Positions 1 to 8,194 of a stretch of DNA of 43,789 bases are shown here, in pieces. Both the position numbers and the translations under genes were made by a program. The stretch covers positions 1 to 43,789 of the forward strand of contig NZ_JAMXQS010000012.1 in the NCBI RefSeq assembly GCF_024053505.1, read 5' to 3'. A model generated the notes under the pieces. It had not been told where the DNA came from and ran no database searches. It was given only the letters and a program-made list of their open reading frames with translations. The first letter of the stretch is position 1. Every line of letters begins with the position of its first letter. This DNA is from Mesorhizobium liriopis (lineage in GTDB: Bacteria; Pseudomonadota; Alphaproteobacteria; Rhizobiales; Rhizobiaceae).

Positions 1-276
1 CTCGATCACGGGCACTTGCCTCATCCTAAGCTTGCGGGCTGCCATCACCCGGCCATGGCCTGCGATGATGCCGTTGTCACCATCCACCAGAACCGGGTTT
101 GTCCAGCCGAACTCGCGGATCGAAGCGGCGATCTCGGCCACCTGCGCATCTGAATGCGTGCGCGCGTTGCGGGCATAAGGGATGAGCGAAGCCAAGGGAC
201 GGTAGGTGATAGCGAGAGACCGATCACCAGCGCTCTGCCCCTCGTCTAGCTGCTCATTTTGCACATCGTCAGACAT
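1..276 (-). CDS. ParB-like N-terminal domain of a phage-type DNA methyltransferase (partial, runs off left edge)
   Basis: The minus strand reads 92 codons from an ATG at 276 without a stop to the window edge. After a short acidic leader the product has the ParB/Srx fold signature: Y-x-x-L-x-x-L-I-P-Y-A-R-N-A-R-T-H around residues 25-41, I-x-x-S-I-x-E-F-G-W near 50-58, then the G-H-G-R box (AGHGRVMAARKL) near 75-86. In phages and rhizobial mobile elements this domain is usually fused to a C-terminal N6-adenine/N4-cytosine DNA methylase of about 400 residues in total, and the matching C-terminal end lies at the right edge of this window. The catalytic methylase motifs are outside the sequence shown, so enzymatic function is inferred. 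Confidence 0.8.
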   Translation of the reverse strand, partial: MSDDVQNEQLDEGQSAGDRSLAITYRPLASLIPYARNARTHSDAQVAEIAASIREFGWTNPVLVDGDNGIIAGHGRVMAARKLRMRQVPVIE

Positions 277-543
277 GCCCGATCATAGCAGGCGGGGCCT
301 ATACGCGGCAGATCGACATTGTTGCGCTTGGCTACGCAAGGGTACGAAGAACTAGTAGAGCCACGGGTTCTCTAGCCCTGGCCAACTGTCACTCATCTCG
401 TTGACATATTTTATCTATGGCTCCGCCATGGCATCAGCCTTGGCGAAGCACCTTATCACTATGCCTGTTTTCCTCGCGACAACTGAGTGGCAGCGGACTC
501 GATACCAAGTGCTTCAAGCAGAGGAGTGCTCCTCGAAGAGTAA

Positions 544-1374
544 TTACTCCGTACCCATCACCAAACCTTCGATGTCGTGTTTTTGCGTCGGCGGAATGAG
601 TTCATCAACTACGCTGCAAACGAGGTGGTCTCTGACCTGGGCAGGCAACGCATCGTAGAAGTCGCGCGTGACCATCATGTCGTGCAGCGCGTCGTGGCCT
701 GCACCCGGCGCATCGACACCGATCACCAATACCGGGCGTGAAATTGGCGAGGGGTGCGCCGTGCCACGATGGACAGTGAGCGCGGAGCGACAGGAGATGT
801 CGCCCATCTGCGGATACTTCTTGACGCCCTTTTCAGCGAATTGTGGCCAGATTTCCTTCTCTGGAAACATCTCGTGCTTCCATTCGCGGCCGTCCAGGAA
901 TTGGGTGCCAGGGGCGACCTCGAAAGGCCCCATATCTTCCGTCACGTCCACGCCGGTCAAGTTAAAAGCGAGTGAGGTGATACGCTTGTCTTCGTATGAA
1001 TCTTTTGGCGAGGGAAAGTCGCGGTGCCAAGGCTGGTTCTTTGCGCCTTGAAAGGGAGTGTCAAAACCGATCTCAACGATCTTATAATCGGGGCCGAGGA
1101 CTTCGGTGCACATCTTCACGAACCAAGGATGGGTAGTCAGTTCGACAAAGCCGCCGAAATTCTCAGGATGGATTTCTACATACCAACGGCGGGGACCACG
1201 CCCCACCGCGCCGCCGGGGCGCTGGATGGCGGCCCAGAAGGCAGTCATCATATCCTCGCGCATCGCCTCCGCAAATTGACGCGAAAACGCGGCTTTCTTG
1301 CCGACGATGCCGTCACGATAAAGGGTAGCGACATCCTCGTCCTTCATGGTGTCATGGTTCACAGCGAGGTTCAT
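544..1374 (-). CDS. Phytanoyl-CoA dioxygenase (PhyH) family Fe(II)/2-oxoglutarate oxygenase
   Basis: The product has 276 residues, normal for the PhyH family. The double-stranded beta-helix iron site is visible: H117-x-D119 in QPWHRDFP and distal H202 in LTVHRGTAHP. R213 (SRPVL), 11 residues after the distal His, is well placed to bind 2-oxoglutarate. There is no signal peptide, so it should be a cytosolic hydroxylase or oxygenative-cleavage enzyme. It starts 25 bp after the second permease gene, with an AAAGGAG ribosome site about 10 bases before the ATG, so it is the last gene of the furanose-importer operon. It probably acts on the imported compound or an early product. Family assignment is firm; the substrate is unknown. 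Confidence 0.85.
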   Translation of the reverse strand: MNLAVNHDTMKDEDVATLYRDGIVGKKAAFSRQFAEAMREDMMTAFWAAIQRPGGAVGRGPRRWYVEIHPENFGGFVELTTHPWFVKMCTEVLGPDYKIVEIGFDTPFQGAKNQPWHRDFPSPKDSYEDKRITSLAFNLTGVDVTEDMGPFEVAPGTQFLDGREWKHEMFPEKEIWPQFAEKGVKKYPQMGDISCRSALTVHRGTAHPSPISRPVLVIGVDAPGAGHDALHDMMVTRDFYDALPAQVRDHLVCSVVDELIPPTQKHDIEGLVMGTE

Positions 1375-1399
1375 GAGCGTTGCTCCTTTGCTATGCTTG

Positions 1400-2410
1400 T
1401 TATGGAGAGTTGCGCCGAGTGCCGGCGAGCTTGGCCTGCAGCACCACTACCGCGAGCAGGAAAAGCCCGCGGATCACTGGCTGCCAAGACGAGGAAAGCG
1501 AGATCCAGCCCTTGCCGTTCTCGAAATTGATAACAGTGAAAACCAATCCGAGTAGAAGTGCTCCGGCAAGCGTCGCGCCAACCGACCCGACGCCACCGGT
1601 AAGAAGTGTACCGCCGACCACGACCGAGGCGATAGCGATCAATTCCCAGCCAATACCCTCTGTCGGCTGACCGGCGAAGGAGGAAGAAGCGAGGATCACG
1701 CCCGCCGTGCCGGCCATAAGACCAGAGAAAAGATACACGCCGAGTAGGGTCCGCTCCACATGGAGCCCCATCAGTTTAGCGGTTGCCTCGCCATCGCCGA
1801 TTGCAAGGATTCGACGTCCCACGGGCAGGCGCTCCAGCGTTAGCCAGCCGCCGAAATAGGCGAAGACCACGATCCAGACGGGGATGGGCAGACCAAGGAA
1901 GTTGTTGAGGCCGATGGCCATGAAGTTGTTGTCGGTGGCGATCGAAACGGACTGATTGCCAGCGAGCAGAAGCGCGCTGCCATTAGCGGCAAGCATGGTT
2001 GCAAGAGTCGCGATGAAGGGTTGGATGCGCAGGCCAGTGATCACCACACCGTTGATCAAGCCTACTGCAAGGCCTGCGCTGAGCCCGCCGAGGATGCCGG
2101 CCGCACTGCCGTAGGTTGAGCAGATAGCCGCGGCAACGCTGGCAAGTGCTGCAGCCGCGCCAACCGACAAGTCGATACCGCCGGTCATGATCACGAATGC
2201 CATGCCTAGAGCGACCAACGCGAACATAGAATTAAATTTGAGGAAGCTCAGAATATTGAACAGGCCGACAAAGCCATCATACCGAAGCGCTCCGAACAAG
2301 ATCAGCGCGAGCAGCGCCAGAACCACCCCGAGCCGGGCGAGGGCCAAGTTGGAGCGAGGCATGAAGCGGCCGAGAAGCGAGCTGGGAGCGGATGGAAGTA
2401 TATGCGCCAT
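1400..2410 (-). CDS. yjfF: Sugar ABC transporter permease, YjfF-like
   Basis: An inner-membrane permease of 336 residues in the BPD_transp_2 (RbsC/XylH/YjfF) family. It is almost entirely hydrophobic, with 8-10 predicted spans. The family hallmark TGGIDLSVG is at about residues 76-84, and a conserved VVGGTLLTGGVG loop lies near 260-275. In the E. coli galactofuranose system two different permeases, YtfT and YjfF, pair in one transporter. Here two permeases also lie in tandem, and this one resembles YjfF in length and in the segment before the hallmark motif. A clear AAGGAGG ribosome site precedes the ATG. It starts 11 bp after the upstream permease gene. Confidence 0.85.
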   Translation of the reverse strand: MAHILPSAPSSLLGRFMPRSNLALARLGVVLALLALILFGALRYDGFVGLFNILSFLKFNSMFALVALGMAFVIMTGGIDLSVGAAAALASVAAAICSTYGSAAGILGGLSAGLAVGLINGVVITGLRIQPFIATLATMLAANGSALLLAGNQSVSIATDNNFMAIGLNNFLGLPIPVWIVVFAYFGGWLTLERLPVGRRILAIGDGEATAKLMGLHVERTLLGVYLFSGLMAGTAGVILASSSFAGQPTEGIGWELIAIASVVVGGTLLTGGVGSVGATLAGALLLGLVFTVINFENGKGWISLSSSWQPVIRGLFLLAVVVLQAKLAGTRRNSP

Positions 2411-2421
2411 GGCGAACCTCC

Positions 2422-3447
2422 TTAGATGCGCTCGGCGCGCGACTGCAGCCAGACTGCGGCGATGATCAGCGCCGCCTTGACTACCAGCGCGGCTGCATCC
2501 GGCACACCGTTGGCAAGAAGCGTGGTGCGCACGAGTTGGAGTACAAAGGCGCCGAGCACCGTTCCGAGCACATTGGCTCGCCCGCCTGAAAGCAGCGTTC
2601 CGCCGACCGCAACGGCGGCGATCGCATCAAGCTCCATCAACGTACCCACCCGTGCTGCATCACTGGCATTGTTGATTGCGACAACGACCATCCCGGCTAT
2701 GCCCGCAAGCACACCGCTGATCACATAAATCAACCGTTTCACACCAGCGGCATCGATGCCCGAAAGCCGCGCAGCCTTTTCATTCCCGCCTACTGCAAGA
2801 ATTTGGCGACCGAGGGCGGTGCGGCGGACCAGATAGTGCGTCGCAAGTACGACCAGAGCCATCAGGATCACCTGCACCGGCACGCCCCAGACAAAACCCT
2901 TGCCAATGAACTGAAAGCTCGGCTCGTTGAAGGTCTGCAACTCGCTGTTGGTGAAAGTCTGAGCGATGCCGCGTCCGGCGATAAACAGCACAAGCGTCGC
3001 GACGATGGGCTGGATGCGGTAGCGCGTGATCAGAAAGCCATTGAACCAACCGCACAACGCAGCGGCTAGAAGCGGCAGAGTAAGTGCCAAGGCGACACCA
3101 AGCGTGTGACTTGGGATCGGCACAATTCGGTCGAGGAAGATCAGCGGGGCGAGCGCACCCGCGATCGCCATGACCGAACCCACGGAGAGGTCTATTCCAC
3201 CGGTGGCGATCACCAACGTCATACCCATCGCAACGATCACTACGGTAGCAACCTGGGTGAGGTTTAGGGTCAGAGTGTTCCAAGCGACGAAGTTCGGCGT
3301 GAAGACGACGTTAAAGAGCAGCAGGCTCGCAAACACAAGAAGCGTGCCATAGCGCCCCAAAAAGCGCAGTGTGGCCTGCCTAGCATTGAGGCGGCGTTCG
3401 ACGGGGCCGCCATTCGTTGACGAAGGTGCGGTATCAAGCGCGCTCAT
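2422..3447 (-). CDS. ytfT: Sugar ABC transporter permease, YtfT-like
   Basis: A permease of 341 residues, the same length as E. coli YtfT as I recall it. The GMTLVIATGGIDLSVGSVMA block near residues 74-93 and later RIQP.VATL, AGRG.AQ and LELDAI.AV.VGG segments resemble YtfT more than RbsC. It has a hydrophilic N-terminus followed by 8-10 membrane spans. The start codon overlaps the stop of the ATPase gene by four bases (ATGA), indicating translational coupling. It should form a heterodimeric channel with the next permease. Confidence 0.88.
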   Translation of the reverse strand: MSALDTAPSSTNGGPVERRLNARQATLRFLGRYGTLLVFASLLLFNVVFTPNFVAWNTLTLNLTQVATVVIVAMGMTLVIATGGIDLSVGSVMAIAGALAPLIFLDRIVPIPSHTLGVALALTLPLLAAALCGWFNGFLITRYRIQPIVATLVLFIAGRGIAQTFTNSELQTFNEPSFQFIGKGFVWGVPVQVILMALVVLATHYLVRRTALGRQILAVGGNEKAARLSGIDAAGVKRLIYVISGVLAGIAGMVVVAINNASDAARVGTLMELDAIAAVAVGGTLLSGGRANVLGTVLGAFVLQLVRTTLLANGVPDAAALVVKAALIIAAVWLQSRAERI

Positions 3448-4964
3448 GCTGCGCGGGCTCCCTCGCTGCCGATCTCGTTCTGGTGGGCCATTTCTGTCAT
3501 CAGGCGTTCCTCGCTCAGTTCGTCGGCGGCGAGGACAGCAACCGATTGGCCGTCACTCAGAACCGTGACGTGGTCGGCAGCCGCCATCAGTTCCTCGAGC
3601 TCGGAAGAGATCATCAAGACTGACAGCCCGTCATCGGCCAACTCACGAAGAAGTTTGAGGATTTCAGCCTTCGCCCCAACGTCGATACCCCGGGTGGGCT
3701 CGTCTACGATTAAGAGGTTGGGATCGGTGCAAAGCCAGCGAGCGAGCAGCACCTTTTGTTGATTTCCGCCCGAAAGCTCCCGGATTGGCTGCTCGGGTGA
3801 GGAGCACTTAACGCCGAGCGCTTTAATGAAGCGATCCACGATTGCGCGCTCACGGGTACGATCCACCACGCCGCCAACGCGCAGCTTGGGAAGGATTGCG
3901 AGCGTCATGTTTTCGCGCACGCTCAATTCAGGAACAATGCCTTCGACCTTGCGATCCTCCGATACTAGTCCGATACCGTCACGGATCGCATCTACCGGTT
4001 CGCGATATGAGGTTTCGCGACCCTCAACCGCGACCCGTCCGCCGTCGCGTGGGTCAGCACCAAAGATCAGCCGCGCAGTTTCAGTGCGTCCTGCCCCAAG
4101 CAGACCTGCGAGCCCGGCGATCTCGCCACGACGCACTTGGAGTGAAACGCCGCGGACGCGGGTTCCGGCGTGAAGATCTTCAGCGTGAAGAAACACAGGG
4201 AGGTCTGAGCCTCGCGCTTCGTCCTTGGCGCGCGTGGCAAACGCGGTCAACTCGCGGCCAAGCATCGAGCGCACCAGCTCGACGCGGGAAATCTCGCTCA
4301 TCGGATGCTGGCCGATAGTGCGTCCGTCGCGCATGATAGTGACGCGGTCACAGACGGCGTAAAGCTCGCTTAGGCGGTGGCTGACGAAAAGAGTGGAAAC
4401 GCCATCGGCCTTTAGCGTGCGGATCGTGTCGAACAGAACGCCGACCTCACGTTCGTCTAGCGAGGAGGTCGGCTCGTCCATGATCACCAGGCGGGCGTTC
4501 TGCGTGACGCCGCGCGCGATCGCTACCATTTGGCGTGTCGCCGCACTGAAATCCTCCAGTGGGCGGTCCACATCAAGTTCAAGTTTGAAGCGGGCGAGCA
4601 CACGGGACGCCTCAGCGCGCATTCGTCGTCGGTCGAGCAAACCCCAACGGCGCGGCTCGCGCGATAGGAAGATGTTTTCAGCCACCGTTCGATGGGGCGC
4701 AAGGTTAAGTTCCTGATAGACTGTCGCGATGCCCGCCGCTTGCGCCCCTGCTGGGGCAGAAAAGTCTACTTGCGTGCCGTCAAATTGTATCGAGCCAGAA
4801 TCCTTGCGGTAGGCTCCGGTCAGAATTTTGATCATTGTGGATTTCCCGGCTCCGTTCTGGCCAATCAGGGCCATCACCTCGCCGGGCGCGACTTCCAAGG
4901 AAGCGTCTCGGAGCACGCTGACCCCGGAGAAACTCTTGTTGATGTCCTTCATGGACAGGAGCAT
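3444..4964 (-). CDS. ytfR: Sugar ABC transporter ATP-binding protein, YtfR/RbsA type (two ABC domains)
   Basis: The product has 506 residues with two fused ABC domains, typical of the carbohydrate uptake CUT2 class. The N-terminal domain has a standard Walker A (GQNGAGKST, 35-43) and Walker B (LVIMDEP, about 159-165). The C-terminal domain has the degenerate P-loop usual for this class (GLLGAGRTE, about 287-295), an intact signature LSGGNQQK (397-404) and DEPTRGIDVG (421-430). It energises the two downstream permeases from the cytosolic face. The ATG at 4964 is preferred because a GAGGAG ribosome site lies about 9 bases upstream; an in-frame ATG at 4952 is an alternative. Confidence 0.9.
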   Translation of the reverse strand: MLLSMKDINKSFSGVSVLRDASLEVAPGEVMALIGQNGAGKSTMIKILTGAYRKDSGSIQFDGTQVDFSAPAGAQAAGIATVYQELNLAPHRTVAENIFLSREPRRWGLLDRRRMRAEASRVLARFKLELDVDRPLEDFSAATRQMVAIARGVTQNARLVIMDEPTSSLDEREVGVLFDTIRTLKADGVSTLFVSHRLSELYAVCDRVTIMRDGRTIGQHPMSEISRVELVRSMLGRELTAFATRAKDEARGSDLPVFLHAEDLHAGTRVRGVSLQVRRGEIAGLAGLLGAGRTETARLIFGADPRDGGRVAVEGRETSYREPVDAIRDGIGLVSEDRKVEGIVPELSVRENMTLAILPKLRVGGVVDRTRERAIVDRFIKALGVKCSSPEQPIRELSGGNQQKVLLARWLCTDPNLLIVDEPTRGIDVGAKAEILKLLRELADDGLSVLMISSELEELMAAADHVTVLSDGQSVAVLAADELSEERLMTEMAHQNEIGSEGARAA

Positions 4965-5024
4965 GGCCCAGAACTCCTCAAAGCGGCTCTTTTGAAAAGC
5001 ACGCCTGGAAAAGATGGATAACGC

Positions 5025-5051
5025 CCGACCGACTCATGACGAGTCGGTCGG
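5025..5051 (-). promoter_or_regulatory. Intercistronic hairpin after the binding-protein gene
   Basis: A perfect 11-bp inverted repeat (CCGACCGACTC / GAGTCGGTCGG) with a 5-nt loop lies 22 bases downstream of the binding-protein stop codon and before the ATPase gene. There is no T-run after it on the minus strand, so it is unlikely to be a full Rho-independent terminator. Such hairpins commonly protect the 3' end of the upstream message, so that binding protein is made in excess over the membrane components. The structure is visible in the sequence; the role is inferred. Confidence 0.7.
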
Positions 5052-5073
5052 TCGGCCGGAGGAGTTGAGCGAC

Positions 5074-6051
5074 TTAGTAAGCGCTTGCCACTTCGTCTTT
5101 AGCGTTCTTGGGGTCGTAAAACTTGTCAGTGTTCTTCACCCAAGGCTCTATCTGCTCGCCCTTGGCGTAGCGTGCCATGGTTTCAAAGGCCTTGGGTCCA
5201 AAGCGTGGGTTGCACTCGACCACAGCCGCAATCTTGCCGTCCACCACAGCCTGCACAGCTTCCTTGCCCCCGTCGATGGACAACACCCAGACGTCCTTGC
5301 CCGGTGTCTTGCCAGCGGCTTCTAATGCTGAGATCGCACCCATCGCCATCTCGTCATTGTGTGCATAGATCACATCGGCATCAGGATGGGCCTGAAGCAG
5401 CGCCTCAGCTACTTGGCGGCCCTTGTCGCGAGCGAAGTCACCGGACTGAGAGGCGACGACCGTGTAGCCTTCCTTAAGCGCCTCGTCGAAACCCTTCTTA
5501 CGGTCGTTGGCGGGGGAGGAGCCGGTAGTGCCCTCTAGCTCAATGATCTTGGCCCCACCCTGCTTGTTCTCCTGAAGCCACTCGGCGACGCGTTTGCCTT
5601 CATCTACGAAGTCCGAGCCTATGAATGTGACATAATCCTCGCCGGGCTTGGCGAGGCTTGGATCGACATTACGGTCGAGTAGGATCACGGGAATGCCAGC
5701 GGCTTTTGCGGCCATCACGGCGGGGATCAGCGGCTTTTCCTCACGCGGCGCGAGAAAAATCAGATCCACCCCTTGCGCGATCATGGAATTGACATCCGCC
5801 ACTTGCTTGGCGGCAGAGCCGGCGGCGTCGGTATAGACAAGCTGATAGCCGAGCTTGGCAGCTTCGTCCTGCATCGACTTGGTCTGGGCAATGCGCCAAG
5901 GATTGTTCGACTCGGTTTGGGCAAAACCGACCTTATAGGTATCTTTCTGCACAAGCTTGGGCGACTGAGCAAACCCCGCGCTAGCTGAGATGCTGATTGC
6001 TGCGACGGCGCCTGCCGCCGCCATGAATGCACGGCGTGTGAAATGCGACAT
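5074..6051 (-). CDS. ytfQ: Periplasmic sugar-binding protein, YtfQ-like
   Basis: The product has 325 residues. The N-terminus FTRRAFMAAAGAVAAI followed by a short hydrophobic stretch is a Tat-like signal peptide, probably cut near GFAQ. The mature part is a Peripla_BP_4/type I binding protein. Several segments resemble galactofuranose-binding YtfQ: RKKGFDEAL, SQSGDF.RDKG, IYAHNDEMAMGAI and GKTPGKDV..LSIDG. It delivers a sugar, perhaps a furanose, to the YtfT/YjfF-like permeases. A GGAAGAGGA ribosome site precedes the ATG. The 5' leader contains a 6-bp hairpin (6077-6082 with 6089-6094) and a TCCTCTTCCCG direct repeat (6061-6071 and 6112-6122). Ligand identity is not proven. Confidence 0.88.
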   Translation of the reverse strand: MSHFTRRAFMAAAGAVAAISISASAGFAQSPKLVQKDTYKVGFAQTESNNPWRIAQTKSMQDEAAKLGYQLVYTDAAGSAAKQVADVNSMIAQGVDLIFLAPREEKPLIPAVMAAKAAGIPVILLDRNVDPSLAKPGEDYVTFIGSDFVDEGKRVAEWLQENKQGGAKIIELEGTTGSSPANDRKKGFDEALKEGYTVVASQSGDFARDKGRQVAEALLQAHPDADVIYAHNDEMAMGAISALEAAGKTPGKDVWVLSIDGGKEAVQAVVDGKIAAVVECNPRFGPKAFETMARYAKGEQIEPWVKNTDKFYDPKNAKDEVASAY

Positions 6052-6143
6052 TGGATTGTTTCCTCTTCCCGATGGCGTCAGGTTTTCTCCTGACAGTCCT
6101 GTTTTGAAGCATCCTCTTCCCGCTTCAATTGTCTAATCTGCGG

Positions 6144-6158
6144 GCTAATAATATTAGC
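6144..6158. promoter_or_regulatory. Candidate LacI-family operator
   Basis: GCTAATA-A-TATTAGC is a perfect 7-bp inverted repeat around a central A, in the 138-bp divergent gap between the binding-protein gene and the LacI-type gene. An AT-rich palindrome in GC-rich surroundings, placed between a transporter operon and its divergent LacI regulator, is the expected position for the operator. A degenerate half-site (GTCTAATC) lies just upstream. Binding is inferred from position and symmetry only. Confidence 0.6.
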
Positions 6159-6189
6159 AGTCAAGCGGAAAACCCGCCGCGGTATACGA

Positions 6190-7365
6190 ATGGCGAGTGC
6201 ACAGCTGAAAGGGAGAAGGGTGGACAGCAAGCAAAGCCGTGAAGAACCTCAGAAGTTGGAAGTCTCAAGTGGCGAGCATCAGGCGCCACGACCTGCCAGA
6301 AATGGCGCGGAGGGCGAGGGTAAGAGAGGACGCCCCACCATGACCGACGTGGCGCGGCTCGCCGGCGTGTCCCAGTCTTCGGTTTCGCTCGTTCTTAATG
6401 GTATGACCGGTGCGCGGCTCTCCCTCGAAACCAAGGAACGCGTACTCGATGCCGCGCGACGGATTGGTTACGAGCTTCCAGCGATCCGCCGCGAAGCCGC
6501 ACGGACAGAAGAGCGGCGCATGATCGCCTATATGGTCGATGAAATCTCGACGAGCCCACATCCGGTGGTGAGCTTGGACGGCGCGCGCGATTTCGCCTTC
6601 GGGCGAGGCATGCTAATCTCGACCTATGTGACGCGCTCCAATCCCGAGCTGGAAGCGGCGACCGTTGAAGCGATCCGGCGCGATCGTTCTGTGCTAGGTG
6701 TAATCTATTCTACCATCTTCACTCGCCGGGTTTCGCTGCCGGCGGGGCTTGAAGATCTGCCTACCGTCTTGCTCAATTGCTACACGAAGCCGCGTTGGCA
6801 CCTTTCCGTTCTACCCAATGAAGTGCAGGGCGGGCAGCAGGCGGCCGAGCATTTGATCGCGCTAGGCCATCGTCGCATCGCCTTTATCAACGGTGAGCCG
6901 TGGATGGACGCAGCTATCGATCGCATGAGGGGCTATGAGCGTGCGCTCGCCTCCGCAGGAATCGAACTCGATACAGAGCTGATCCGAAACGGCGACTGGC
7001 TTCCGCTGCGTGGATATCAGCACGCCATGGACCTCATGAGTCTACGGTGCCCACCATCCGCGATCCTATGTGGCAATGATCTTATGGCAATAGGTGCATT
7101 GGAAGCGGCAAGAGAACTCGGCATTGAGGTGCCTCGCCAACTGTCGATCATGGGATATGACGATCAGGAGTTAGCACGGTATACGCATCCATCGCTGTCT
7201 ACTTTGGTCCTTCCCAGCTACGAGATGGGTAGTCGCGCCGCAGAGTCGCTTATTGCTCTCTCGAGCTCGCCGCCTGCGGACAAGCCGCGTGTACTGTTGG
7301 TTGAAGGCGAGGTGGTAAAGCGGGGCTCAACCATGGAAAAAAGCAAAAGCTTCGTAAGCTTTTGA
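6190..7365 (+). CDS. LacI-family transcriptional regulator
   Basis: The helix-turn-helix TMTDVARLAGVSQSSVSLVLN spans residues 50-70 counted from the ATG at 6190; the hinge follows to about residue 97. The rest is a periplasmic-binding-protein-like effector domain ending near residue 385. Most LacI proteins start only a few residues before the helix-turn-helix, so the 49-residue charged N-terminus is unusual. An internal ATG at 6340, with AGAGGA about 9 bases upstream, would give a normal 342-residue protein and may be the true start. It is divergent from the furanose-importer operon and probably controls it through the 6144-6158 palindrome, with the imported sugar as inducer. Confidence 0.88.
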   Translation: MASAQLKGRRVDSKQSREEPQKLEVSSGEHQAPRPARNGAEGEGKRGRPTMTDVARLAGVSQSSVSLVLNGMTGARLSLETKERVLDAARRIGYELPAIRREAARTEERRMIAYMVDEISTSPHPVVSLDGARDFAFGRGMLISTYVTRSNPELEAATVEAIRRDRSVLGVIYSTIFTRRVSLPAGLEDLPTVLLNCYTKPRWHLSVLPNEVQGGQQAAEHLIALGHRRIAFINGEPWMDAAIDRMRGYERALASAGIELDTELIRNGDWLPLRGYQHAMDLMSLRCPPSAILCGNDLMAIGALEAARELGIEVPRQLSIMGYDDQELARYTHPSLSTLVLPSYEMGSRAAESLIALSSSPPADKPRVLLVEGEVVKRGSTMEKSKSFVSF

Positions 7366-7937
7366 AACACCGGCCTCTGATTTATCAGTGGTGAAGTTGC
7401 ATTCGCAACGACCAAGCTCTGCAGCAACGCAATCGCTGGCTGGCCTGAGGGCCGGCGATCAAGATCGGTCTTAAGATAGCCGAGCGGATCGGCCTGGCAC
7501 TCTTTTGGCCACTCCTGTCTCAGGCGCTCGCCATGCACGGGATCGTTAAAGTCGGGCGTGGCCCACGCATCGTCCGAGACTGAGCATGACATCACTCGCC
7601 AGAGCCAACCGGGCAGCTGACGGTTGGCCTTCACGTTTGTCGCCGCGAAGAAAGAATGCTGGCTGAAGTCCGGGATCGGTCAGCCTCGTGCGGCAACCGG
7701 CATGGTGAGCGGCACGAAGACCTATCAAACCGTCAGCCCAGCAACGATCATCGATCTGCAGTAAGTCTTTCTGCCCAGAAAGCGTTGCTGAGTCTGGATT
7801 TGGGCCGGAAGCCGACCGTCTGCTTACAATTGACGATCACTACAAAGCAAATCTTTGACACTCTGGAAGTTGATCGCCCCGGCGCCGATTGAAATTTTCG
7901 TCGCACGACCGTTCAGCTGTGCGGGCATACGAGATAG
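7366..7937. other. Gene-poor, apparently decayed region
   Basis: About 570 bp after the LacI gene holds no gene I can support. Open stretches on both strands lack a recognisable family, a ribosome site and continuity. The region runs directly into the tail of a GntR/FCD regulator at 7938, so it may contain the eroded front of that gene together with other debris. Confidence 0.4.
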
Positions 7938-8177
7938 CTGAAGACTTATAAGTCGCTTCTCCACAAAGTCGAATGGGTTTACCGCTGGTCAGAACGCCAG
8001 CGCCCGAGAACGATCGACCTGATGGAATGGCATGGCCCCATCTACGAAGCGCTTCTGGTGGGCGACGCGGCGGCAGCTAGAGCAGCGACTGAGAAGGATT
8101 ACGCCTCCGCACTCAAGAATGACATAAGGGTCTTGGATCGACCCGCAAATACCTCGGGCATGAAGCATGCCGACTAG
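7938..8177 (+). pseudogene. Remnant of a GntR-family (FCD-domain) regulator, C-terminal fragment
   Basis: Eighty codons remain open after an in-frame TAG at 7935 and end at a TAG at 8175-8177. The peptide contains WSERQRPRTIDLMEWHGPIY and EALLVGDAAAARAATEKDY. This matches the last helices of the FCD ligand-binding domain (the H-x-x-I-x-x-A-L-x-x-G-D-x-x-x-A pattern, with the metal-ligand His). No DNA-binding domain or start codon can be joined to it upstream. I read it as a truncated pseudogene. The neighbouring SDR gene is convergent and could have been its original target. Confidence 0.65.
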
Positions 8178-8194
8178 GATTGGCAGACTTTCGG

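Noticed and set aside
7218-7634. Minus-strand open frame of 138 codons
   Set aside because: Its C-terminal half is antisense to the LacI gene, the start is a GTG without a ribosome site, and no family is recognisable.
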